In this document: one piece after another, positions 25,053-34,608 of the stretch
Position numbering within the stretch: the first letter of the stretch is position 1
Layout of the letters: each line of letters opens with the position of its first letter
NCBI GenBank assembly: GCA_016709145.1
Contig: JADJEK010000009.1
Span: forward strand, 1-64,000
Source of the DNA: Planctomycetota bacterium
Lineage (GTDB): Bacteria > Planctomycetota > B15-G4 > JADJEK01
Direction: 5' to 3'
Length of the DNA stretch: 64,000 bases
The notes under the pieces: generated by a model
Seen by the model: the letters and a program-made list of their open reading frames with translations, nothing else
What the model was told of the DNA's origin: nothing
Databases searched by the model: none
Program-made: the position numbers and the translations under genes

Positions 25053-25364
25053 ATGTCGGTCAATCAGGATCAGGTCGTCGAAGCGCTGAAGAACGTGTTC
25101 GATCCGGAGATGCCGGTCGACATCTGGAACTTCGGCCTCGTCTATCACGTCAACGTCGACGGCGCCGGCAAGGTCGACATCGTCATGACGCTGACGTCCG
25201 AATCGTGCCCGTCGGCGAAGCAGATCCCGAGCGACGTCAAGAAAAAGGTCGAGCAGATCGCCGGCGTCAGCGCCTGCGATGTCACCGTCACGTTCGACCC
25301 GAAATGGACGCCGCAGCGCATCACGCCCGAAGGCAAGAAAGTCCTCGGCCTCGACGAGGAATGA
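25053..25364 (+). CDS. MIP18/SufT-like metal-sulfur cluster assembly factor
   Basis: The 103-residue product belongs to the DUF59/MIP18 family, whose members (SufT, PaaD, CIA2) help mature Fe-S proteins. It shows DQVVEALKNVFDPEMPVDIW, then NFGLVYHVNVD, and the conserved TLTSESCPSAKQIP with the single functional Cys52, ending in VTFDPKWTPQRITPEGKKVL. Length matches single-domain members. It stands alone between two tRNA genes, with no suf genes in the window. Confidence 0.88.
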   Translation: MSVNQDQVVEALKNVFDPEMPVDIWNFGLVYHVNVDGAGKVDIVMTLTSESCPSAKQIPSDVKKKVEQIAGVSACDVTVTFDPKWTPQRITPEGKKVLGLDEE

Positions 25365-25438
25365 CGCCGTTCGCGGCATCATGGCCGCGCGTTCCTTGAA
25401 AGTTCGCCGCGAGAGCCTTAGCTTCCCCCGCTTCGCGT

Positions 25439-25516
25439 GGCCCTGTCGTCTAGCCTGGTCTAGGACATCGCCCTTTCAAGGCGGTAACACGGGTTCAAAT
25501 CCCGTCAGGGTCACCA
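25439..25516 (+). tRNA. tRNA-Glu (anticodon TTC)
   Basis: The 78-base gene folds with acceptor stem GGCCCTG/CAGGGTC (one G-T pair), anticodon arm TCGCC/GGCGG around CTTTCAA (anticodon TTC), and T stem ACGGG/CCCGT around TTCAAAT. Discriminator A and an encoded CCA end the gene. Confidence 0.95.
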
Positions 25517-25579
25517 CCTCCACGCTGGCGCAGGACGCGCGCGTGGGCCCCACGGAAACTCACCGAGATCGACTTCGCG

Positions 25580-28500
25580 TCACTTCGTGAACGCTTTGGA
25601 GTTCGCGTCGCCGCCGGCTTCGATGAACGCGAGCAGGTCGAGGACTTGGTCCAGGTCGAGCGTGTTCAGCAGGTGCTCGGGCATCGGCGAGGTCGAGACC
25701 GGCCGGCGCAGGCGCACCGCGTCCGTCCGCACGGTCTCGCGCCGATTCGCGAGCGCGTCGGTCACGATCGTCAGCTCCTTCGGCGTCTCGTCGACGAGGC
25801 GGCCGATCACGACGCGACCGTCGAACGTCAGGAACTCGGTCTGCGCGTATTGGTCCGAGACGACCTTCGACGGCAGCACGATCGCGTCGAGTAGATCGCG
25901 TCGCGTGAAACGACCGGACGCACCCGTGAGGTCCGGGCCGATGCCGCCGCCCGTTCCCGCCATGCGATGGCACTCCGCGCAGCGCGCCGAGCGGAACGCA
26001 TCGCCCCCGCGCTCGAACGAGCGGCCGGAATCGAGCCGCGACATCTCCGGCAGCAGCCGATCGACCGTCCACGCGGAGGTCGCCGCGGCGGGGGAGAGCT
26101 GCGCGGGCGCGGCCGCGAGTGGCGCCGGTACGGGCGGACTCGCGCGCTCGGGCAGGAAGGCTCCGACGTATCCCGCCACGCTGTAGCCTCCGCCGATCTC
26201 GCGCAGCGGTTCGACCGCGGCGGCGAATCGCGTGAGCTGATCCGCGTCGAAGTTCGCGCGCGCTTCGCGCAGGACCCAACCCCACGCGATGCGCTCGGCC
26301 GCATCGGTTGCGCGCTCGAGCAATTCGAGAGCGCGCTCCGGGACGCGCGGCGCGCCCAGTGGCGCGAGCACCGCATGCAGATCGCGGTTCAGTCGGAACG
26401 ACGCGCAGGGGAACGCGGGATCGAGGCGCGCGATCAACAGCGAACGGGTCGCGTCGCTCGGCACACCGCCGCGCGCGAGCGCGACCGCGACGAGTCGCAC
26501 CTCGCGCAACGCCGCGGCTTCGTCGGCGGTCGCGAACGGGACACGAGCGAGCGCGAGCGCGACCGCGTCGATCGCCGCGGGCTCGCAGCGCGCGAGCGCC
26601 AGCAGGGCTTCGAAGCGCGCGTGCTCGCGCGTCTCCGCCAGCGCGAGTCCGCGCCAGGCTTCGACGTTCTGGTGTTCGAGCACGACGCGCGCCGTGAACC
26701 GCAGCGCGGCATCCTCGGAGTCGAGTGCGTCGAGGATCGCCGGTAGGCGCGCGCTCGCCGGCGTCGCGATCATCGCTTCAAGTTCCCGTCGCCGCAGGAT
26801 GCCGGCGTCGGGCGCGGTCGCGACGGACGGGCTCGGATCGGACGCGCGCGCGTCGATGCGGTAGAGCCCCGACTGCGTGCCGCGACCGCCGATCGTCACG
26901 TAGAGCGCACGATCGGGTCCGACCACGAGATCCGTGACGTTCAACGGCTTGCCTTGGGCGAACGGAACCAAGCGGCCCGTGTACGTCGCGCCGTGGGGCT
27001 CGAGCAGCACGGCGTGGATGCGCCCGTACGTCCAATCGGCGATCAGGAACGCGTCGCGCCACGGTGCTGGCCAATCGGTCTCGTGCGCGAACACGACGCC
27101 GGTCGGCGAGCCGAGTCCTGCATCGACGACCGCGCCCCGACTGTCGAACCAGTGCCCCGGCCACTTGCCCGAGCCGGACCGCCAGCCGAAGTCCGCGCCC
27201 GGCACGACGTGGCAAACGCGCGTCGGTCGGTACCACGGCAGGCCGACGTCCCACTCCATGTCGGAGTCGAACGTGAACAGCTCGTTCTGCGGCGAGAACG
27301 CGAGGTCGTAGGCGTTGCGGAAGCCGCCGGCGTAGAGCTCCGGTCGTTGGCCGTCGGGATCCATCGCGACCACGATGCCGCCCGGCGCGAGGATCCCGAC
27401 CGCGTGGCCATTGGGGTCCCATGCGCGCGCGAGCGTGAGGTCCTCGTCGTAGTTCGTCAGCGGCGACGTCGACGAAAACGCGGGCGGCGGCCGCCGTTGT
27501 CCGATCTGCAGCTCCTGGTCGTCGGCGACGTCCGTGACGTGGTTGCCGAGCACGACGTACATGCGGCCGTCGGGACCCTCGCAGATGCCGTGAGCGCCGT
27601 GTTCCCCGTCGGGCCCGCAAGCGAAGATGCGCTCGGTCGACTCGAAGCGGTCGTCGCCGTCTTCGTCGCGACAGCGCCAGACGCCGCCGCGCGCGCCCTC
27701 GCCGCTGGCCTTGCCGTTGACGACGACGTAGAGCGAGTCATGTGCCCAGGCCAAGCCCTGCGCGCGTCCGAGTCCGACCCCGAGCGGCTCGACCAGGGCG
27801 ACGCGACCTGCCTTCTTCGGCAGCGTGATGCGCAGCAGATCGCCGTACTGCGGTGACACGATGAAGCGGCCCTTCGGATCGACGCAGAGGGCGACCCACG
27901 AGCCCTCGCCCTGGCCCGCGGAGACCAGGCGTTCGACGTCGAAGCCTTCGGGCACCGTGATCGCGCTCGCCGGCGTCGCCTGCGCGGCGCCGATCGAAGC
28001 CGGCCACGGCCCGAGCGGGGCGCTGATGCGTCCGAAACTCGTCGTCGCGAGCGGGTGGTCGCGATCGTCCCGCGCGGTCCAGTCGGAGTCGGTGACCAAC
28101 GTCTCCCGTCGACCGTCGTCGAAGTCGAGTTCGAGCGCCGCGAACACGCCCGCGGGACCGCCGTCGTTGACGACTTCGAGCTCGATGGTGTTCGTGCCGA
28201 GGCGCACCGCGCGTGAGACGTCGAACGAACTCGGCGCCGACCAATCGTCGCCCGTGGCCACCACGCGCCCGTTCAAGCGCGTGACGTGTCGGTTGTCGGC
28301 CGCGATGGTCAGGCGCGCGAAGCGCGCGTCCTGGGTGAGTTCGAACGTGCGCGACAACGTCGCGAGCGGTGCGACATCGTCCGCGCGTGTGGCCCAGATC
28401 CAGTCGGGTTCGGCCGTGGGACTCTCGAACGTGCGGATGCGCAGGTCCGCGAACCGCACTTCCATCGGCGGACCTTGGTGGAGCTGCAGCGCGAGGTGGC

Positions 28501-29122
28501 CCGCGCGCGCGCGGTGCTTCGGGTCGCGATCGACCACGTCGACGACCGTCACGCCATTGATGCGATGCGTGAGGCGGTTCCCGCGCGCCGTCACGACGTA
28601 GTCGTTCCAGTCGCCGCGTCGGATGAACGTCTGCAGCTTCGCGGCGTCGCCGAGCCGCAGGCCGACGATGCGATCGCCGTCCGCGCCGAACTCGACCGCC
28701 TCGCCGCGCATCGCCATGATGCCGCGGCCCTGCTCCTCGTAGAGGATCCCGGTGTAGTTCGGTCCGGCCTCGATGTCGGCCTGGTACCCCGACACCTCGA
28801 ACGCGCCGCGGTCGCGACTGCGGTACTGGATGCCCGAGTTGCCGCCCTGGATGCGGTAGCGCAAGCGCAGCTCGAAGTCGCCGAACACGTCTTCGTGGAT
28901 CAGGAACGTGTTGCGTACGAGCGGTCGCTCGGGCGTCGAGCGGCCGACGATCGTGCCGTCCTCGACCGACCAGTGACTCGGATCACCGCTCCAACCTCGC
29001 AGCGAGTGTCCGTCGAACAGCGATTCGAACAGCGCGTCGTCGGACGCGGGCGGCGCGTCGATCGCTCCGCGTTCGAGGACGACGGCGAACGACACCAGCA
29101 ACGCGGCGGCGAGGAAGCGCAT
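25580..29122 (-). CDS. Secreted DUF1080 / PVC beta-propeller / haem-c multidomain protein
   Basis: This 1180-residue exported protein is characteristic of Planctomycetota. After a signal peptide (FLAAALLVSFAVV) come a 3-keto-disaccharide hydrolase (DUF1080) domain (about 30-230, LFDGHSLRGWSGDPSHWSVE), a galactose-binding-like sheet region (235-375) and a PVC-type glucose/sorbosone dehydrogenase-like propeller (385-745, TNYDEDLTLARAWDPNGHAV). A HEAT-like helical region (760-930) and a C-terminal PVC haem-c domain with the CAECH haem site at about residue 1047 follow. It probably oxidises or cleaves sugars in the periplasm and passes electrons to haem. ATG 29122 directly precedes the signal peptide. 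Confidence 0.9.
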   Translation of the reverse strand: MRFLAAALLVSFAVVLERGAIDAPPASDDALFESLFDGHSLRGWSGDPSHWSVEDGTIVGRSTPERPLVRNTFLIHEDVFGDFELRLRYRIQGGNSGIQYRSRDRGAFEVSGYQADIEAGPNYTGILYEEQGRGIMAMRGEAVEFGADGDRIVGLRLGDAAKLQTFIRRGDWNDYVVTARGNRLTHRINGVTVVDVVDRDPKHRARAGHLALQLHQGPPMEVRFADLRIRTFESPTAEPDWIWATRADDVAPLATLSRTFELTQDARFARLTIAADNRHVTRLNGRVVATGDDWSAPSSFDVSRAVRLGTNTIELEVVNDGGPAGVFAALELDFDDGRRETLVTDSDWTARDDRDHPLATTSFGRISAPLGPWPASIGAAQATPASAITVPEGFDVERLVSAGQGEGSWVALCVDPKGRFIVSPQYGDLLRITLPKKAGRVALVEPLGVGLGRAQGLAWAHDSLYVVVNGKASGEGARGGVWRCRDEDGDDRFESTERIFACGPDGEHGAHGICEGPDGRMYVVLGNHVTDVADDQELQIGQRRPPPAFSSTSPLTNYDEDLTLARAWDPNGHAVGILAPGGIVVAMDPDGQRPELYAGGFRNAYDLAFSPQNELFTFDSDMEWDVGLPWYRPTRVCHVVPGADFGWRSGSGKWPGHWFDSRGAVVDAGLGSPTGVVFAHETDWPAPWRDAFLIADWTYGRIHAVLLEPHGATYTGRLVPFAQGKPLNVTDLVVGPDRALYVTIGGRGTQSGLYRIDARASDPSPSVATAPDAGILRRRELEAMIATPASARLPAILDALDSEDAALRFTARVVLEHQNVEAWRGLALAETREHARFEALLALARCEPAAIDAVALALARVPFATADEAAALREVRLVAVALARGGVPSDATRSLLIARLDPAFPCASFRLNRDLHAVLAPLGAPRVPERALELLERATDAAERIAWGWVLREARANFDADQLTRFAAAVEPLREIGGGYSVAGYVGAFLPERASPPVPAPLAAAPAQLSPAAATSAWTVDRLLPEMSRLDSGRSFERGGDAFRSARCAECHRMAGTGGGIGPDLTGASGRFTRRDLLDAIVLPSKVVSDQYAQTEFLTFDGRVVIGRLVDETPKELTIVTDALANRRETVRTDAVRLRRPVSTSPMPEHLLNTLDLDQVLDLLAFIEAGGDANSKAFTK

Positions 29123-29215
29123 GGATGGACCCGGGCTGGTCGAGGGGGCCGGATCGTAAACCGCGCGACCGTCGCCGCGACGTGCCATGGCCGCGCGATT
29201 CGCGGGTCGCGCCGA

Positions 29216-30382
29216 TCAGGGCAGGATCGCGTCCCCCGACACGCCCGCGGGCAACGTCAGCACGAGCTCGACCGCGAGCTTGTGCTTGGTCGACGTCAGG
29301 CCGCTGACGCGCAACGTGTAGTCGCCGGTCGACGCCAACGCGACGTTCGTGAGTTGGACGCCGTGCGCGCCGAGCTTCGCCGAGACTCCGGTCAAATCGA
29401 CTGAAGCGTCGTCCGGATCGAGCAGCGTGACCGTGACGTCCTTCTTCACCTTCGCGTTCGCGACGAGCGAGCCCGACAGCGCCGTGCCCGCGACGGCCGC
29501 GAAGACCACGTCTTGCGTCGGTCCGCCTTTCTTGCCCTTCAGCATCACCGACGGCGACGTGTCGGCCACCGTCAGCGACGTCGCCAACGCGAACAGCCCG
29601 GGGTCGTCGGAGATCGACTCGATGCGCAACAGGTACGAGCCGTCGAGGTCCATGGGCAATGCGACGTCGTCGGCCGTGGCTCCGAGCTGGGCGACGATCG
29701 AGCGCTCTTCTTCGAACTGAGGCGTCACGAGTTGGATGCGCAGTCGCGCGATCGAGTCGTCGGACGAACACGCGAGATGCAAGATCGCGCCGGCCTGACC
29801 TTCGAACTCGACCATGCGCACGTCGCCGAACCCCGCGACGTACCCACGGATCGTCTGACCGATGAGGAACGAGTCGGCCTCGGTCGTGCCCGCGGTGAAC
29901 GTCAGCGAGCCCGCGGCGAAATTGTCGAACGCGAGCGCGGACGCGGCCGAGACGCGGAACTTCGACAGTGGTTGGTCCGCGAACAGCGCCGAGACGTCGA
30001 CGAGGTCGACCGAAGCTGCGTGGAACTCGCCGAGCGGTCGGCCGCCGACGCCGAACCCTTGGACCGAGAGCATCGGACCCATGGGGATCTGCGGGTTGAT
30101 GTCGAGGACGACGTCTTCCGCGAGGTAGCCGTCGAAGTCGAACGTCAGCCACTCGCCGAACTCGACGTTGCCGTTGCCGCCGAGCACGCCGACGCCCGTA
30201 CCGTTCGTGAACAGCAGCAGTTGCTGCGTGCCGTTCGTGTCGGCGGTCACCTTCACGCCGCCGCTGGCGTGCGTGAGCGTGGCCGAGGTCGCGACACCGG
30301 TGTACGAGACCGTGTTCGCGAACGCGCCGGACGCGAGCGCGATCGTCGCGAAGAGGCTCAGTCGAATCGTCGGATGCCGCAT
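29216..30382 (-). CDS. Secreted protein of unknown function
   Basis: The 388-residue product has a clear signal peptide (LSLFATIALASGAFA). The first half resembles the beta-rich extracellular region common in planctomycete and PEP-CTERM-type surface proteins (GVGVLGGNGNVEFGEWLTFD, VDLVDVSALFADQ). The second half looks like pre-peptidase-type beta domains (LDGSYLLRIESISDDPGLFA). No C-terminal sorting motif is seen. ATG 30382 was chosen because the signal peptide starts there; 20 further codons are open upstream. It is 93 bases upstream of the DUF1080 gene on the same strand. Confidence 0.7.
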   Translation of the reverse strand: MRHPTIRLSLFATIALASGAFANTVSYTGVATSATLTHASGGVKVTADTNGTQQLLLFTNGTGVGVLGGNGNVEFGEWLTFDFDGYLAEDVVLDINPQIPMGPMLSVQGFGVGGRPLGEFHAASVDLVDVSALFADQPLSKFRVSAASALAFDNFAAGSLTFTAGTTEADSFLIGQTIRGYVAGFGDVRMVEFEGQAGAILHLACSSDDSIARLRIQLVTPQFEEERSIVAQLGATADDVALPMDLDGSYLLRIESISDDPGLFALATSLTVADTSPSVMLKGKKGGPTQDVVFAAVAGTALSGSLVANAKVKKDVTVTLLDPDDASVDLTGVSAKLGAHGVQLTNVALASTGDYTLRVSGLTSTKHKLAVELVLTLPAGVSGDAILP

Positions 30383-30633
30383 GACCAGCGCATCGGCATC
30401 GGAGGGGGTCGTCTTGAGCACGCGTTCGAGGATTCGTCGCATGAAGGCGTGACCCGGGCCGAAGCGGCACGTTCACGCGCAATTCGTGCAGGACGATCGT
30501 GAACATCGCGGCGCGGCGTTCGGCCGCAGCTTCGGTCCGCGAGGCCATCCGTCTCGGCGTGGTCGCGGTTCGTCTTCGATCCGGCAGCGGCGCGGGCTGT
30601 CGGACGCGGCCGTGCTTCGCCACAATCCCGCGC

Positions 30634-31809
30634 ATGAAGACTGCTCACATCGCTTTGGCGCGCTCGACCCGACCTCCGACGATGCCGCCATGGGTCACGC
30701 GCGGCGGTGTGGCCACGGCGCATGCGCGAGCCTTGATCGGGCTCGAGGACGGCGCCGTGCTCGACGTCGTCGATGCCGACGCGAAACTCGTCGGGCGCGG
30801 CTTGCTGTCGACCGAAGCCGAGACGATCGCGTGCCTGCTGTCGCCCACGGCGGTCGAGATCGACGACGCGTTCTTCTCCACGGCGATCGCGAAGGCGCTG
30901 CGGTGGCGCGAACGGCTGCAGCTCGGCGACACCGACGCGCTGCGGCTCGTGAACGCCGAGGGCGACGATCTGCCCGGACTCGTGATCGACCGGTTCGGCG
31001 AATACGTCGTGGTGCAGCCGTATCGGGCGTGCTGGCGACCGTGGTTGCCGGCGCTGGCGCAAGCGCTCCAAGCGCAACTGCAGCCGCGCGGCATCGTCCT
31101 GAAGAGCCGCGAGCGCGGCCACGACGGCGGCGGCTTCGAAGTCTTGCTCGGCGAACCGATGCCCGCGGATCTGATGGTGCGCGAGTCGGGCCTGACCTTC
31201 CTCGCGACGTTCGGCCAGCACGGCAAGCCCGGCCTCTACCTCGATCAACGCGAGACGCGCCTCGAACTGCGTGCGCTGGCCGCGGAGCGGCGCGTGTTGA
31301 ACCTGTTCTCGTTCACCGGAGCGTTCTCCGTCGCCGCGGCCGCGGGCGGCGCGCGCTCCGTCACCAGCGTCGACGCGACCAAGGCCTGTTCCGAGGACGC
31401 CTGCGCGAACTTCGCGTTGAACGAACTCGACACGGACGCACATGAGTTCCTGATCGGCGACGTGTTCGAGTACCTGCGTACCGCGCGCCGCGCCGCGTTC
31501 GATCTCGTCGTGGTCGATCCGCCGTCGTTCGCGCAGACCAAGTCGAGCGTGCTCGGCGGTCCCAAGGGCGTCGAGGGCTTGTACTCCGCGTTGGCGCGCG
31601 TGCTCGCGCCCGGCGCGATCCTGGTGGCTTGTTCGAACCATGCGCAGACCGAGCCGAAGGCGTTCGCGCAACTCGTCGCGCGCGCGCTGCGCAAGGAGAA
31701 GCGCGCGTACCGCTTGCTCGGGACGCGAGGCCTCCCGGCCGATCATCCGACGCATCCGGCGCTGCCGCGGTCGCGCTACTTGAAGGTGCTGGTCGGCGTC
31801 GTCGATTGA
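30634..31809 (+). CDS. RlmI-like class I SAM-dependent rRNA methyltransferase
   Basis: The 391-residue product has an N-terminal PUA-like domain, the connecting EGDDLPGLVIDRFG segment, and a Rossmann methyltransferase domain with motif I VLNLFSFTGAFSVAAAAGGA. The VSVD-like acidic residue follows in VTSVDATKACSEDA, then motif IV DLVVVDPPSFAQTKSS. This layout matches RlmI, which makes m5C1962 in 23S rRNA. The LDQRETR motif is also present. The ATG at 30634 begins the PUA domain; the frame is open 45 codons upstream without homology. Confidence 0.88.
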   Translation: MKTAHIALARSTRPPTMPPWVTRGGVATAHARALIGLEDGAVLDVVDADAKLVGRGLLSTEAETIACLLSPTAVEIDDAFFSTAIAKALRWRERLQLGDTDALRLVNAEGDDLPGLVIDRFGEYVVVQPYRACWRPWLPALAQALQAQLQPRGIVLKSRERGHDGGGFEVLLGEPMPADLMVRESGLTFLATFGQHGKPGLYLDQRETRLELRALAAERRVLNLFSFTGAFSVAAAAGGARSVTSVDATKACSEDACANFALNELDTDAHEFLIGDVFEYLRTARRAAFDLVVVDPPSFAQTKSSVLGGPKGVEGLYSALARVLAPGAILVACSNHAQTEPKAFAQLVARALRKEKRAYRLLGTRGLPADHPTHPALPRSRYLKVLVGVVD

Positions 31810-31839
31810 CCGACTGCGTGCACGCGCTCGCCGCGTGCG

Positions 31840-32463
31840 CTACTTCGCCGTCCCCGCGACCATGGCCTTCACCGCGTCGCGCGCGCGGACGACGTCGGCG
31901 TCGAGGGCTCGCGCGAGCGAGCCCTCGTACGCGAGCAGCGCTTCGTCGAAGCGACCGGCGTCGGCCAACGCATCGCCGAGCCGCGCGTAACCGTCGGGCC
32001 GCTCGGGCGCGGCCACGCACGCGCGCGTGAACCAACCGATCGCGCCGTCCCGATCGCCCGCGTCCTGCGCGAGTCGCCCGAGCACGTACGGCGGCGCGAA
32101 GCGCGTCGAGTCCGCCGCCGCAGCACGCTCGATCGGCTCACGCACCGCGACGGCGTCGCCGACTTGGCTCAGCAAGCGCGAGACGACCGCGAGGTTCTCC
32201 GGGATCAACTCGGTGCTGCGCGCCGCGAGCAAGTGATCGCGCATGCGGGACAGGCGATCACGGTCCGAGGTCAAAGCGGGATCGGATGCGTGCGCGTCGA
32301 GGAAGGTCTTCACGTCGGGCGTCACGAACGCATCCGAACCACCGGCCACGCCGTCCTTCATGCGGAGGACGAGGCGCGTGAATTGCAGGTCCACCGAATC
32401 GGATTCGGCGGGACCGCAGGAGGACAGGAGGGACGCGAGTGCGATGACGAGCAAGGCGCGCAT
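31840..32463 (-). CDS. TPR-containing lipoprotein
   Basis: The 207-residue product has a lipoprotein signal with lipobox LLSSC (Cys16). A helical region follows, then two or three tetratricopeptide-like repeats (about 110-200), for example APPYVLGRLAQDAGDRDGAI and DGYARLGDALADAGRFDEAL. It converges on the methyltransferase gene. The function is unknown; such proteins often scaffold envelope complexes. Confidence 0.7.
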   Translation of the reverse strand: MRALLVIALASLLSSCGPAESDSVDLQFTRLVLRMKDGVAGGSDAFVTPDVKTFLDAHASDPALTSDRDRLSRMRDHLLAARSTELIPENLAVVSRLLSQVGDAVAVREPIERAAAADSTRFAPPYVLGRLAQDAGDRDGAIGWFTRACVAAPERPDGYARLGDALADAGRFDEALLAYEGSLARALDADVVRARDAVKAMVAGTAK

Positions 32464-32514
32464 GGCCGGCAGTGTAGGGGGCCGAGAGGGATGACGAGGG
32501 ATGCGATGTGTTCA

Positions 32515-32623
32515 GGGACTGTCCCCGCATCGGGGACTGTCCCCGTCATGCGTTTGCGTTCCTTCGCGGGGGACAGACGGGGGGACAGACGGGGGACGGA
32601 GGGGGGTCTGTCCCCGTCATGCG
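32515..32623 (+). repeat. Palindromic TGTCCCC repeat cluster
   Basis: Two direct copies of GGGACTGTCCCCG (32515-32527 and from 32533), each a palindrome GGGAC/GTCCC around T, are followed by a GGGGACAGAC run (twice, near 32571 and at 32581). A GTCTGTCCCC arm at 32606-32615 can pair with the latter. The tail TGTCCCCGTCATGCG occurs twice. The layout resembles REP-type elements mobilised by RAYT transposases in other genomes; no such transposase is in the window. The remainder of the gap to 32790 is non-coding by eye. Confidence 0.7.
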
Positions 32624-32790
32624 ATCGCGCTCCGTTCCCGACGACGACACGAGACGCTCCCCGCCGGCAAATCCGACTCCGCCGGCTCCTCCGCAGCACC
32701 GGATTCACCGCTTGCCGGTTTTCGGCTTCCCGAACACCGCCGCCTCCGGCTCGCGGCCCGCCGCCTCCGACTCGTCCACCGCAGCCGCCG

Positions 32791-34608
32791 TCAACTCTCC
32801 TGGAACTGCAACCGCACCAACGCCGCGTACAAGCCGTTCGCGCGCAGCAGCTCCTCGTGCGTGCCCTGCTCGCGCAGCTTGCCCTTGTGCAGGACGAGGA
32901 TGCGATCCGCGCGGCGCACGGTCGACAGGCGGTGCGCGATCACGATCGACGTGCGGCCCTCGAGCAGCTTCGGGATCGCGGCTTGGATCGTCGCCTCGGT
33001 GGTGGGGTCGACGTTCGCGGTGGCCTCGTCGAGGATCAGGATCCTCGGGTCCTTCGCCAGAGCGCGCACGAACGCGAGCAACTGACGTTCTCCCGCCGAG
33101 AGGTTCTGGCCGCGCTCGGCGAGGACGTGGTCGTAGCCGCCCGGGAACCGCTGGATGAACCGATCGGCGTCGATCGCGCGCGCCGCGGCTTGCGCGCGTT
33201 CCGCGCCGACGCGATCGGACAAGCGCAGGTTCTCCATCACGGTGCCCGTGAACAAGAACACGTCCTGCGGCACGTACGCGATGAGGTCGCGCAGGTGCGC
33301 TCGCGGCAAGTCCTTGACGTCGACACCGTCGACGAGCACGCGACCCGCGGTCGGTTCGTAGAAGCGCGCCAGCAGCGCCGCGATCGTGGTCTTGCCGCCG
33401 CCCGTCGCGCCGACGAGCGCGAGCGTCTCACCGGGTTTCACTTCGAACGAGATGTCCTCGAGCACGGGCCGGCCGTCGACGTAGGCGAAATCCACGTGCT
33501 CGAAGCGGACGCCACCGCGCGGCGGATTCAGCGTCGTGCGTCCCTCGTCTTGATCCTGCGGGATGTCGAACAGTCCGAAGATGCGCTCGGCCGACGCCAT
33601 CGCGGACTGCAGCACGTTGTAACGCTCGGCCAACTCGCGCAGCGGTTCGAAGATGAAGTTGAGGTAGTACCAGAACTGGATGAACTCGCCGAAGCGCAGG
33701 CGTTCACCGGCGATCTCGATGCCGCCGATCCACAGCGTCCCGGCTTGCGTGCCGAGGCCGATGAAGTCGACCACGGGGAAGAACAACGCGAAGAAGAAGA
33801 TCGTGCGGATGTGGGCCCGCATGTGTTCGGCGTTGCGCTCGCCGAAGATGCGCACGGCCTTGTCCTCGCGCGAGAACGCCTGCAGCACGCGCATGCCCGA
33901 GATCGTCTCGCCGAGGTACGACGTCACGCGCGCGATCGCGGTCCGCGTCGCGCGATACGACTGCCGCGCGCGCACGCGGAAGTAGGCCGACGCCAGCGCG
34001 AGCACGGGAATCGTCGCGAGCGCGAGCAGCGCGAGCTTCACGTTGACGAGGAACAGCACGGCGAGCATCGCGACGATCTTCACCACGTCGCCGACCAGCG
34101 TGACGATGCCGGACGTGAACAACTCGTTCAGCGTCTCGACGTCCGACGTGACGCGCGTGACGAGGCGGCCGGTCGGCGTGTGGTCGTAGGTCTTGATCGG
34201 GATGTTCTGCAGGTGCGCGAACAGCTTGCGGCGCACGTCGTGCAACACGCGTTGCCCGGCCTGCGTCAGCACCATCGTCTGCACGTAACGCGCGAGCAGG
34301 ATCGATAGGCCGATCGCGACGTAGATCGCGGCACAGGCGCCGACGTACACGGCCGCGATGCGGAACATCGCCGTCGGCGTCAGTTCGACCAGCGGAGCGC
34401 CTTGCTCCTTCATCGCCGCGACGCCGTCGATCGCGACTTTCAACACCCACGGCCCGGCGATCTCGAGCGCCGTGATCACGAACAGCAACGCGAGGCCGAT
34501 CGCGAATCGACTGGTGTACGGCTTCGTGAACGGCCACAGGCGGCGCAGCAATTGCCGATCGAACGCCTTGCCGACCGCTTCGTGGTCTTGGTGGACGTCG
34601 ACACTCAT
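32791..34608 (-). CDS. ABC exporter half-transporter (consensus ATP site)
   Basis: The 605-residue product has a six-helix type I exporter domain (about 30-320) and a nucleotide-binding domain (about 355-600). Walker A is GATGGGKTT, the signature is LSAGERQ, and Walker B is ILILDEATANVD with catalytic Glu, followed by IVIAHRLSTV. It overlaps the upstream half-transporter by 4 bases (ATGA), so the two are made together and probably form one heterodimer that exports lipids or drugs. ATG 34608 begins MSVDVHQDHE; the frame is open further but only as antisense-free coding shadow inside the partner. Confidence 0.93.
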   Translation of the reverse strand: MSVDVHQDHEAVGKAFDRQLLRRLWPFTKPYTSRFAIGLALLFVITALEIAGPWVLKVAIDGVAAMKEQGAPLVELTPTAMFRIAAVYVGACAAIYVAIGLSILLARYVQTMVLTQAGQRVLHDVRRKLFAHLQNIPIKTYDHTPTGRLVTRVTSDVETLNELFTSGIVTLVGDVVKIVAMLAVLFLVNVKLALLALATIPVLALASAYFRVRARQSYRATRTAIARVTSYLGETISGMRVLQAFSREDKAVRIFGERNAEHMRAHIRTIFFFALFFPVVDFIGLGTQAGTLWIGGIEIAGERLRFGEFIQFWYYLNFIFEPLRELAERYNVLQSAMASAERIFGLFDIPQDQDEGRTTLNPPRGGVRFEHVDFAYVDGRPVLEDISFEVKPGETLALVGATGGGKTTIAALLARFYEPTAGRVLVDGVDVKDLPRAHLRDLIAYVPQDVFLFTGTVMENLRLSDRVGAERAQAAARAIDADRFIQRFPGGYDHVLAERGQNLSAGERQLLAFVRALAKDPRILILDEATANVDPTTEATIQAAIPKLLEGRTSIVIAHRLSTVRRADRILVLHKGKLREQGTHEELLRANGLYAALVRLQFQES

